A stretch of 64,000 nt of DNA, taken from the NCBI GenBank assembly GCA_914767715.1, contig OU612068.1, positions 13,144,001 through 13,208,000 on the forward strand. The letters run 5' to 3'. The notes below the pieces were generated by a model. That model saw only the letters and a program-made list of their open reading frames with translations, was not told the origin of the DNA and made no database searches. Shown piece after piece: positions 53,658 to 64,000 of this stretch; position 1 is the stretch's first letter, and each line of letters opens with the position of its first letter. The translations under genes were made by a program, and so were the position numbers. The DNA comes from Membranipora membranacea. Taxonomy: Eukaryota > Bryozoa > Gymnolaemata > Cheilostomatida > Membraniporidae.

Positions 53658-56105
53658 GTCGCACTGTATTATATTTAAGGTGGCTATTTATTTATATGCG
53701 CAAGCTTATCAGTTTTTTTCCTGTGAAGCTAATCTCTATGACAATGAATATCCATGGCAGAGTCTGCTTTTTTGATAAAATTTTCTTTTTTCTTTATGAA
53801 AAAAGATACTGTGATACAAATTCTAGATTTATCCTTGACACTTCAGAGAGCCGGGATTAAGGAGCCACCAATATGGAACTTTGGCTAACCTTCCCACCTC
53901 CTTTTTCTGATAAACTTTTTTCACTTCTTTTGTTAAATTTGTTAAAGTTGGAAAATTTTTCTACACAAATTTGGAAGTATCTCTTTGATTCAACAACTTT
54001 GGGCTGGAAAACTCATCATTATAAATATATTCATCTCAAGCTTCTTTTTGAATAGCAACAATCGTTTATTCAAAATTGTGTGGAATAATCAATATGCGCA
54101 TTCCATAACACATTAGCCTTGAGCACATAATTTCACTTCCTTGCTATGTTCTTGCTCTTACTACTTATTACTTTGTTAGGGCGACGTTTCTTTTTCTGTT
54201 CATGATTTTTTATCGCTGTATTCTTCATTTATTTTTACTAACACAGTTCAAAACAAATTGTAATTATGATTATTACACAATGTTTCTATCACAATAAAGC
54301 TGTAATTTATGAAGCAGAAAGTAGCCCTGTTCGCTTTTGAAGCATCAGTAGACCCAGGAGGCGAGACTTGATTAGACTACACATTTTTTTCACGTCTTCT
54401 GAAATGAAAACCAGTATCATTGAGGCTGATAACGGTATGATTGCTATAAGATCTGGTCTAGTGGATGGGCACCCTTTTAATATCAATGATCTGTTTTGAA
54501 TCGAAATGCTAAATCTATTAATTCCGCTGTGCACCAGCTAAGCAAAGTAACACTTGGAGGGATGGATCAAGCCTTCCTGTCAACTTGAGGTGAAAAAAAT
54601 CACATTCTCTGAACTTTGGATTTGTCTGCTATTTTTTAAAGAGAGGACAATATCTTTCCAAACACACTATCACCAAATTGGTAAAGGTAAACAGCATGAG
54701 TTAAAATATAAGATTATCAATCTAAGTGGACTGACTATGCCTTAATTCAGCTTCATTATCTCGGATGTCTAGCCTAAGTTTACATTGCAATGCACATGTT
54801 ATTATTCCTATGATATGAACCGATTGACTGGGTCATTACTCCAAAACCAGGCTACCAACACGTAACAAAACCACCGCAATTAAACACTGTGTCTAGGAAA
54901 GTAATATAGTGCATACATCAGTGGTGGAACTAGAACGAAACAGCAGGCATATAGAGCAAAAAATGATCCACCTTTGATAAGTTTTAAAACTTAAAAAGCT
55001 GACGTAACACGCTATAGTAATAAGAAACATATAATAATGCATAAACATATAATTATTTACATTTGTTTATAAACTGTCGCCCGACTTGAATTATGTAATG
55101 TATCATCTTGACAAGTCGTACATTTTGTCATCTTCACCAATATGGACATTGCACAGGATAATTATACCCATGTTTCCAATAAGAAAACTTAGATAACTGT
55201 TATTCAACCCCGTTGTTTCACGTGGTGTATCACACAGTGTATTACAGCCACCCCCAACACTGCCGGTGAGTAAAGGGCACTTGTAGCTATTGAATATGTG
55301 TCTAGACGGGGTTGAGAACTGGGCTGCTGAGTCAATACTTTGATTTTTGTAAACAACTTGGAGGAGATCCACTTTGGTACATGTAAACTGCCAGCATAAT
55401 ACTAGCAGATAACGTAAAATCAGGTGTAAAAATCGTATATGTGAGGGTTACTGTTTTGAGGTAGAAACATGGCTTCGTCAGAATGCACCAGGTTTAGTTT
55501 AGTCAGGTGGTACGACTGAAGATAACAATCATCACATGACAGCACACATCAATTGATCTACCACTTTTAATCACAGATCAATGGCATGTTATGTCCTGCG
55601 ATCCCTTCAAAAATTACTTCATCCATCCCTAGGGTGTTTGACTAGTATTATGTTTGTGCAAGCGAGAGCATAAAATCCCAGGAAAAGATAAAGTTATATT
55701 ATAATATCAGTTTGCCAGTGTTATGTAACAACGCAGAGAATTCGGTCAAATGCCGTTAGCCAATACTTCTCTTCTCACACACACTTGAACGATCAATATT
55801 TTACCTGAATGCTGTAAACAAAATTGTAAATTATGTATAGATGTGTTTTAAATGCTATCAATATTATAGAACCACTTAAACACAAATATTACAAAGCAGA
55901 TAATGGATGCCAGTGCCAAATGACCACTTTCATTTTATATTTTACAGACATCTTTGAAGGCAGATACTACATCATGTATGCTCTTTGATGCTATTTACCT
56001 CGCTAGCTTATACAAAAGGCTCTGATCTCTATGATTACGCCACACTAGCTTTAGTATCTAACATTAGTTGATGGGTTGGACTGGGAAAAAAAGGTAGTAC
56101 CGCCA

Positions 56106-56263
56106 CCATCGACCTAGTCTAAGTGCTCAGACTCCAAGGCGCAGGGAGTTACTTGCGCAAGCTATCAAACTCCTCTCCCCTTCGAGAAGGGGAGAGGAGT
56201 TTGATAGCTTGCGCAAGTAACTCCCTGCGCCTTGGAGTCTGAGCACTTAGACTACCATCGACC
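56106..56263. mobile_element. Palindromic foldback element (MITE-like) with 9-bp target duplication
   Basis: Two 69-bp arms, 56115-56183 and 56186-56254, are exact reverse complements around a 2-base centre (GA). The 9-bp sequence CCATCGACC occurs immediately outside each end (56106-56114 and 56255-56263). Perfect arms and perfect flanks indicate a recent insertion. A 9-bp duplication is the size made by Mutator-like transposases, but other families are possible. It has no coding capacity and would depend on a transposase elsewhere in the genome. Confidence 0.85.
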
Positions 56264-58351
56264 CAATGACACTGCATTGGCACTAGAGCTAAATATTACC
56301 AAGTGGTTCAGTTACTGATGGCCAGCAGTAAAAAAAAAACAAATCTTAATGACAACATATTGCTTGTGTTGTACTTTTCGTAGGAACGGGCTGAAATATA
56401 CCAAAATTTTACTCCTTTATTATAGTATCCTGCTGACACTGTGCTAAGATGTTATGGGAAACAGTTGAACTACCCCTAAATTTTCACAAAGCAGGGAACA
56501 ATCTCAACATTCCAAATCAAAGAAAATTAGGATACTGATGTCGAGATATATTAGGCATACAGTGCAACAGCAGCGCTAATCATTCAAATCAACATTCTAG
56601 TTTTTTTACTCCACATGCAATTGATCAGCTTGCAGAGTGTTTGTCGGTCAGTCGATGACCTTTTGGGCCGAATCACTGATATGGAATTGTATATATAGCT
56701 CGGTGGGCCCAGTTGATTGAGGTTTAATTCCCCATACACCCAACTCTAATTAACAACGGAGTCAGCAACTAGATCTAAGGCCCATCCCTAGATGATTTGT
56801 CTTATCAATACCGGCATGGAGACATTTTTTTCTTGTCTAACTTAATTTTGCTGCCGGTTTTATTTGGTCAATTGCCAACTGTCTGTGGGGTCAACATTGT
56901 ACAGCTTTCCCTTGCGAACGCATGGAGACTTTTCTTCCGGTCAATTTCTGTCAGTCAGGTCAACGTTGCAAAGTTTTCCCTGCGCTGTATTGTATGTCAT
57001 GTAGAACACTGTATTCAAATGGGTCAAAAATAGACTGAAGCAGGATGACGGATAGGAAGCAGCCCTGGGCAGAGCATGTTAACTTCAAAAGGCATGAAAA
57101 CCTGATTAGTCTTAATTAAAAAACTGACCAATAATTGACCAGTCACATGGAGTTCATCCCCAAGGGGTTTCGATAACATACACTCCACTCATCACTTGTG
57201 AACCTAAGAGATGTGCTGAATAATAATTAAGTGTGTATTTTTCTATTTTCTGTGACATTTATTATTTCTGCTGACGCTGCCGGTTTCAAAAATAATAACA
57301 AGAACCTGTAGTAATATGCAAAGTGATTTAAATAATTATGACATTGAGTAGGCATGCGTTCAATACAAAAATCACAGTCAGTTGAAATGTTCCATTCAGC
57401 ATTGCGCATTGATCTGAGGTATTTAGTGAGTGCCTTTCAGCCTGCCGTGTATGAGTCCCAGGCTAAATCTCTTGCATCCAAAACGGCCGATGAATGAGAA
57501 AATACAAAAAAAAACTAGTGGCATCTATCTCTTTTTGTCCAATTAGTAAATTCATGACCATATGGCTTATTGTAATTTTCAGCAGCACAAAAGGGGGAGA
57601 TAAGATAAGTAGGAATAAAACCCCTTCATATTTATAACCGAGTATTACAAAGTTGTTGTAGTTGACACCACGCAGTCTTCTATCTACAGTGTATGGAATA
57701 AAAATTAAAACCTGTAATGATGCCCAGAATACAAATCGAAGGTCTCAAAATGACAATGCAATATTATTTCAAAATTGAGCCATAAGCCCAACAAGTTCTA
57801 GCACACATCTACTATTTAATATGTCTAGTTGTTTGGGCGATGCTAGCCCAGAAAAGTAGGACTGGTGGGAAGGGGGAACTAGAGGGGAGAAAAAAACAAA
57901 ATTTGGATTGGCGAAATTAAATCATCCAGGTCAGATAAACGTCATAATTACAACAGCTGTATGCGGGACTGAGTTTCATGGAAAAAATCTGCTCGACAAA
58001 CATCCGAAGATTCGTAGAACATCACTCTATAATAATCTTAAAATTCAGCTACCCTTATATACAGCAGTTTCCATAAAATTAGTTACCCGCATTCAGAACA
58101 AAAAGGCATCGAGGTCCACAACAAATAACAGCATAAAAATGCATTCTCATCCGTTGCCAAAAGAAGAGATCACGGTGATAAAATAAAACAAAAATGTGGA
58201 TGAAGAAATTGGGCGAAGGTGAACTTATAAAATTCATGTCGGGAGGGAGAGCCTTTAAAATGAGGCTAATTCCATATTCAGTCAGTCATTTATAGAGAGA
58301 GAGAAATAAATATTAGAAGAAATGTTGTTGAGCCTTTAGTAAAGACGAGCT

Positions 58352-58822
58352 CTAGTTGTTTTCGATTTCATCCAAGTCCAGTTCACTGTCTTGCGTCGGC
58401 TCCATGACAAACATGATATTATGACCAGAGTCATCGTCAAACGTACAGGGACAACCCGATGAAGATCCGCTGCTATGAGAAACCTTGTGATTGCATGTCG
58501 CAGCTGTCACGGATAAACTGTCACTGTGATCGCCCCTAGCCGTTGTAGTGTTCATCTTATTTGTAATATCGCACAGCTCCTCGTCGGTGGTACTACATCC
58601 ACTGTCCGACTCCTCCCCTCGGTCTGTTAGACTATCCATCCCTGCTGCTGCGAGTGAGAATTTGGCTGGCGAGAAAGGGTTGATGGTGGGCGTTACTAAC
58701 TTAGGGGGGCTAGCAGCCGTACCGTTACTCGATGATGTTAGCGTGGAGATGTAGGTCATGTCTTGAGGACTACTGGCTATAGTTTGTAGTATAGGTCCAT
58801 ATCGGGCCACTGGTCGAATGTT
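58352..58822 (-). CDS. FAM53: FAM53 last coding exon
   Basis: On the - strand: acceptor TGTTTTTAG, 156 codons and stop, phase 0. Begins NIRPVARYGPILQTIASSPQ. It has an acidic serine block (SDSGCSTTDEELCDI) and ends DSELDLDEIENN, the family hallmark. Confidence 0.93.
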   Translation of the reverse strand, partial: NIRPVARYGPILQTIASSPQDMTYISTLTSSSNGTAASPPKLVTPTINPFSPAKFSLAAAGMDSLTDRGEESDSGCSTTDEELCDITNKMNTTTARGDHSDSLSVTAATCNHKVSHSSGSSSGCPCTFDDDSGHNIMFVMEPTQDSELDLDEIENN

Positions 58823-61800
58823 CTAAAAACACAAAAATACAAAGATGCCATGAGGTTTGCGTAGTAGTAGTTGCATATCAGCAAGGCGATACTCTTACTT
58901 TTCCTAGGCACAAAGTTTTCACAATTTGTTGGCCCCTTATACAACAAACATCCTTGTTGGGCCCGAGGGATGAGCATATTACTGCAATATAGACATTCTC
59001 TCATCTTAGTAAAGTGAGTCATCCTACAATATATTTGCTCAACACGCCTTGTTATTTGCTCTGCACGATGACCTGAACACAATACTCCATAGAGATTTAT
59101 GCCACATACCTATGCCATACAGCTCGGCACGCACACATTTTGGTAACACATCGTCAAAATGAGAAAAGTGCAATTGGACGTCACAATAAGGTCTGTTAAT
59201 TGGTCTTCAAAATGGAGTTGATTTGTTATGATAGGACACTTGACCCCACCCTTCACTAAAGTTTGTAAATCTCTCTAGTAGCCATGAGGTTGGTGGTGGA
59301 TAGATAATAAGAAGACCCAAGGGTGTAGTCAACATTTTATTACAAGTAGCTCTTCAGCCTGTCCATGTTCAAAAATACATTATCGGGTCTTGTTTGGCGC
59401 CACTGGCTGTACTTTCTTTAGTTTAGCGAAAGAGTATGAGCTTAGAATGGACATTGGTCCTATTCAGTGATGTGCACCACGGAATCATATCTGGCACATC
59501 AGCGTAGTCAAAATGTCAGCGGGTGCGTTTCAACCTTCATTAAACTGTGCATGTCAGCAGACTTATACCAGCACCAAGCAATTATCTTTGAAACGGAATG
59601 AATTCTACGTTTTGGCATGTGCGGTTTTAACCAGGGTTTCTATTTGAGCAACGGCTAGAATTTCAAGTATATTTCAAGTTGATAGCTAATCTCAACCAGT
59701 CCCATTATCTTTCATAGTGTAAGCAGCAATAATGTATGCCAAGTATTGATTGCCTGAGCTTAAAATAGCCTTAAATGACAATGTAATTGCTTTTGGCACA
59801 AAGTTAATTTTCCAAAAAAAAGTGGGCTGACATGGTTTATTTCCATCAGATTAACTTTTAACTTGTTAACCCTGCCTTGTTTACTGAATCCAAAGAGGAT
59901 CGACAGAAACCTTACAATGCACCGTGTGACACAGTCAGGGAGGATGGTGATAGAAAGAACTTACTGACACCAATTTAAGAATTGTCTCCCCATGCCAGTT
60001 TCAACGCACATCCAACAACAAGAAGCCAATTTTTTAAAAGAAAAAGGGAAGACAATTCCTTTAAATCATTGGCCCATCCTTTCGAAAGAGAATTGCTAAA
60101 GACTTCATGAGGCTGGCTGGGGCCCAGGGGCATATAAGTCTAATCAATGCAATATGAAATGACTCACCATCAATATGTTATGAAAAAAACATAACAGCAA
60201 CAATGATGTCAACTATATTGAAGCCTAAGGGATATTATAATTATGGTATTACGGGAAAATTCCTTTCCACCTGCGTTAATACCGTCTGAACATTCAGGTT
60301 GGGCATGATGGACATGTTGAACTTGTCGATATTAATAAGTTTAAATTTTCCCAGGTACTCGATATTCAGAGCATTTCGTACCATGACTCACTCAGATCGA
60401 ACTTACCAGGGGTGAGGTAAGACGATTCAAAGCTATCGACGATGTAGAACAGTTCACATCGCCGCCAAACGCTGTCTGAAACAGGAAATGACAGTTGTTA
60501 GGTCAGCGAGCAACAAACACAATCCAATTTACTGACCAATTTAAATTACCATATGTTCATATCTAATTCAAATAACCAATCTGTGTTCTTTGCGTGATGA
60601 GGGAAATTATACTGCTGCGCTGTCACAATGCTAGCGCTGCCATTGCTGACCCCGGAAAGGCAGCTGATGCCCTGGACTGGCCTACAGCGATGCATGTCAT
60701 TCACACTGCTCCTTCAAGGCTTAGCATCCATACAGCACGTTATTGATGTTCAACTTTCATTCACAATCACGCTGGGAGGCTAATTTCCATAAAATTACAT
60801 GTGCTTGCAGCTCAAATGAATTTCTAACACTTGACCCGAAAAATCAATCATCTTCACTGGAGGAACCCCCAGCGGCCTACGTGACTACACGTTACATGTA
60901 CATCGGCCGTGTAGTATCTAGGCTTTCGTGCTTTATCAGAGGCTTTGATATAAGCCAAAAAAAGATTTCCTGTCCTGGCAGTCTATCCTATGAGATTTTG
61001 TTTATCAAAAATGTCCATGAAGTAAAGTAGTGTCCATGGTCGCCTGCACATTCTAACGCTATGATTAGCCTTATATATATATATGTCTTAGCCGCATGCA
61101 ACTGATATGGTGGGACAATAAAATATCACTCAGATGCCAACGGGGAATTCAAAAATAATCACTCGCGGAAAAGTTCACCAAACCCGGCATACATACGAAT
61201 GCTTTCATATCCTTTTCCAGAAGTTAAAAATACATAGATGCCAGACTTATGAACTCAATGGCTACAGTGCGCTACGTGCCAAATTTTCAGATAAAAAACG
61301 CAGCATAATGCTCCACATCTGGAAGATTTTCCCAGGCAGAGCCTTGAAGTACAACAATTGTATGTTACAGTATTACAGGCTTTCCAAAAATAACCATTGA
61401 TTGCATAACATAGCAGGCAGTTAATGCCATTCTATAAAATACGCTGCAGCCAAATTGGCAGCCAGGGGTGCGCCATTTCTACCGACAGCTTCAAGGAAAG
61501 GTTTATACAGCTAATTAAATAGGCGGACAAAACTCATACAAAACCTCTAATAAAAAGCAAGGCGCATCGAATCAATGACAAGCAGCTTGAATGATTCTGG
61601 CAGCAATGTAAGTATTGCAAGCTGTGAATTGAAAGATAAAAGCCTCACTATTTATTCCAACAACAAACTGGGTGTTTTCAGTAGACACAAACTAGCTTTC
61701 GCAAACAGCAGCTACGGAAGCAGCAATGGCACAGCCAACATTGCCACAGGTTAAATTTCCCATAGTAAAAAGAGAGATAACTTGTTCATCCCAAACCTTG

Positions 61801-62589
61801 ACTGTCATCTCACCTCTTTCATCTTGTTGAAGTTGATAGAAGGCCTGTTGTCATTGTCAGTGATACGCCGCTTCACACCGCAGCGCCGTTCATGTATCAC
61901 GCACGGTTGTGATTGGCATCGTAATAGTCTCTGTTTGTGTGGACTTAAATGTGAGGAATTGTCCACAGCGGCCACAGAAGGCATGGATTTAGCTGATGCT
62001 ACGCTGCCCTTACCCCTGGAGGTGGACACAGACGACGAGGGGTGACTAATGGCTCCACCACTGTGGTGCCTATGATTGACCTGCTGCTCTGTATTAGACA
62101 TAGAGGGCAAAGTCTGCAGAGATTCACACCGATGTTTGTTGAGATTACTGAGTGACGTTAGGGGTGAGTCAAAATATCCACTCGACGCAGACGACGGCCT
62201 TGACCTCGGCGACTCGGGAGGTGTGCTGCCATCAGAAGGAGCGAGTGACGACCATACAGGGGGTAACCGCACCTGTGAGCTTCTGTGTGAGTGAGATTTA
62301 TTCCTGGATCCGCCGCTGCCGGGCCTGACAGCGAGGGGCCGGTGGAGACGACTTCTCGCCTGATTCTGTAACCAGCGAGTATGCAGCTCACCGTCGTTAG
62401 GTATAGACATAGATCTACATTGTCTCTTGTTGGGAGGGTTGGAGTTGGCACAGTCCCATGAAGTATTGATACTAGAGGAGGAATTTACTGAGGTATCTGA
62501 GGCTTGTTGTGAGATTAATAGTGAAGTCAGAGCCATGTCTTTATGTATTCCTTCTTGAAATGTGATAATCTTGACTTTCTTTGCGGTAT
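58352..62589 (-). CDS. FAM53: FAM53-family protein, 3' part (three coding exons)
   Basis: Exons, in transcript order, at 62589-61814, 60475-60407 and 58822-58352 encode about 437 residues that join in frame. The family is a set of vertebrate and invertebrate nuclear proteins (FAM53A/B/C; FAM53B acts in Wnt signalling by bringing beta-catenin to the nucleus). Signatures seen: PPNKRQCRSMSIPND, SQPCVIHERRCGVKRR (nuclear localisation signal-like), RPSINFNKM, and the C-terminus SELDLDEIENN. The true N-terminus lies upstream, perhaps beyond the window. It converges tail to tail with spectraplakin. Confidence 0.92.
58823..61813 (-). other. FAM53 introns
   Basis: Apart from the 69-nt exon, no further exon was recognised on either strand. 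Confidence 0.6.
60407..60475 (-). CDS. FAM53: FAM53 small exon
   Basis: On the - strand: acceptor CCTGTTTCAG, donor GTAAGT, 23 codons, phase 0/0. Codes for TAFGGDVNCSTSSIALNRLT, then SPL. It could be skipped without breaking the frame. Confidence 0.85.
61814..62589 (-). CDS. FAM53: FAM53 main exon
   Basis: On the - strand: acceptor TTGTTTCAG, donor GTGAGA, phase 1 in and 0 out, 776 nt. It starts TAKKVKIITFQEGIHKDMAL, comparable to the conserved N-terminal ITE-L segment of the family. It then has NPPNKRQCRSMSIPND, a Ser/Pro-rich middle (PRSRPSSASSGYFDSPLTSL) and RCQSQPCVIHERRCGVKRR. An ATG upstream of the acceptor (62656) reads in frame, so an unspliced start there is an alternative. Confidence 0.93.
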
Positions 62590-64000
62590 CTGAAACAATA
62601 CGAAAGAAAAAGCTGCTTTCAGAGCAAGCAAAGATCAAGCGAGATGCACTTGGCAAAGGCTACTACGAGAAATGTTTGAGGCAGGCAATCAACACAATAT
62701 AGCGAGAGCTCTGCTCAGGCCAACAAAAGCATTCATGGCTACGTGCACTTCAGCAAGGCCACCTCTCTACTTCAAAAAATAAAAAAATTGCCAAGAGAGT
62801 ACAGTGTTGTTTGAATAGATGCAATTGGGCTTTGAGTTAGCCGTGTCGTTTTTATCGACCTATGAGTTTGTATGCTCGAGTTATCTGATTAGCAAGTGCA
62901 CCATAGTACATACGCAAACACGAATAACGCCAACTCTCAAGAAAAAACACGCCAAATTATACCTTCACGGAAAGCTGAAATTCATCTCGAGCTTCCAAAA
63001 ATGTTTCTTGCTACCACTTTTTGACCGGACATGATCAATGGCACTCAAAAGTGAAACCAATTTCTGACAGCATTGTCAGCTTCCAAATAATCCATTCAAT
63101 GCATTAATGCAGTATAGCATGATTGATATGGATTTTATTTCTTATTACATAACAGGACTATATACTGAAGTGTAGCAACAAAGAACCTTTCTGAAATCAC
63201 GCTGAGATCACCAGCCATATATATAAGTATATATCGTCTCACTACATAACATGGCAGCGTGCCATAATGTAAGCTTCAATATCCACTTTCTTAGGATTAA
63301 ATTATGTTTAGGTGCTTCAAAGCTGTAGTAATGGATGAAATAACAGAGCTAAAATCAACATCGCAAATTCAAGTGCAAGACTCCAAGCGGTTTCATTTCA
63401 TTCTATTAATATTGACATCATCAGTTTGATGTATGCTCTAAAAGGGTTTACTTGTGTTGCTTTTAGAACTCTACGCTTGCCTCTCAGATAAAACCCAGTT
63501 TCTCACCTAGGTTGTACAGCTAATTTATATCTTCTAAAGCTCATGGGTGTATTATGCACATGTTTATAATGTTTGACAGTGTCAAAAATTGGGCGTATTT
63601 ATCAGCAGCGTTGAGTGTATACAATGATATCCAACAGTTCATTGTTCTGCGTCAGCAAGATAAAACTATGAACAAAAAGTTGTTCCATTCGAAGTGTATT
63701 TCCAAATTTAATCTATCACTTGGTCAAAAATTTGGACGTCTTTCAAATATAAATTAACTTGTTCCACGGTCTGGTCTAAATTGCCAAGCCTATTAACCGA
63801 TATCCGAAAGTTTATCAGGGATTGCTTTTGTTGAACTATTGAAGTCAGTGAACAAATTTAATTCACTGAACTTGAAAAATACAACAGATATTATCCCCTG
63901 TCTGCACGGAATGAGCTATAGAGCGTTTCCAAATTTAGCTCAGACCAAACAAAGCGCATTAATTCGCTCTCCCATTCCGCTACAAACTTCATAAATTATA
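62590..64000 (-). other. FAM53 upstream intron or 5' region
   Basis: An upstream exon ending in phase 1 is needed to start the FAM53 reading frame. I could not identify one confidently. AT-rich sequence with a short TATATATAAG run near 63220 and no other feature. Confidence 0.5.

Larger units (their letters stand above)
53609..58351. other. Convergent intergenic region
   Basis: Contains the 3' UTR of spectraplakin, a 140-bp palindromic element (56115-56254) and the presumed 3' UTR of the FAM53 gene. TTTATT at 57258-57263 (AATAAA on the - strand) is the nearest candidate poly(A) signal for FAM53. Small ORFs here show no recognisable product. Confidence 0.6.

Noticed and set aside
56115-56254. 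Rho-independent terminator
   Set aside because: The hairpin is far too long, there is no U tract, and the host is a eukaryote; the flanking 9-bp repeats point to a mobile element.
57908-58186. 92-codon + strand ORF near the FAM53 3' end
   Set aside because: No homology seen, and it lies in the presumed FAM53 3' UTR on the opposite strand.

Overview
The window is nuclear DNA of an invertebrate animal. It is AT-rich, its introns obey GT-AG, and its exons are short and widely spaced. Nothing in it (no operons, no Shine-Dalgarno sites, no dense ORFs) looks bacterial. I cannot name the phylum. The plectin-type repeats inside the main transcript and the gene architecture fit a non-vertebrate bilaterian such as a lophotrochozoan, but this is inference.

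About 50 kb (3646-53608, + strand) is the 3' four fifths of one giant gene, a spectraplakin (relative of vertebrate MACF1 and DST, fly short stop and worm VAB-10). The order is: an acidic linker and plectin-type repeats (3646-10109), a long spectrin-repeat rod of roughly 1,900-2,000 residues (10886-46095), a pair of EF-hands (46317-46841), a GAS2 microtubule-binding domain (48520-49488), and a basic Ser/Pro/Gly-rich tail (50422-53608). The actin-binding calponin-homology domains and the plakin domain must lie upstream of base 1. I followed the reading frame through more than 50 exons, and the splice phases join without a break, so the gene looks intact.

The gene carries signs of many isoforms. 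Three internal first exons (20991, 24137, 39241) each have an in-frame stop upstream of the ATG and each splice in phase 0 to the next rod exon. There is a 431-codon low-complexity cassette exon inside a spectrin repeat (12739-14031). There are several microexons, one of which (48888-48911) falls inside the GAS2 domain. A cassette separates the GAS2 domain from its conserved GRTN flank (50422-50757), and a possible alternative last exon lies at 52791-52840. Together these would yield full cross-linkers (actin plus microtubule) and shorter microtubule-only forms.

Tail to tail with it, on the - strand, lie the last three coding exons of a FAM53-family gene (62589-58352). It is recognised by the KRQCRS and RCQSQPC...GVKRR motifs, RPSINFNKM, and the family C-terminus ELDLDEIENN. 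Its first exon or exons lie at or beyond the right edge.

The non-coding DNA holds several foldback repeats. The best is a perfect 140-bp palindrome (56115-56254) flanked by exact 9-bp direct repeats, most likely a recently inserted miniature transposon. Three hairpins are clustered in 400 bp of one intron (28972-29365). No tRNA, rRNA or CRISPR was seen.
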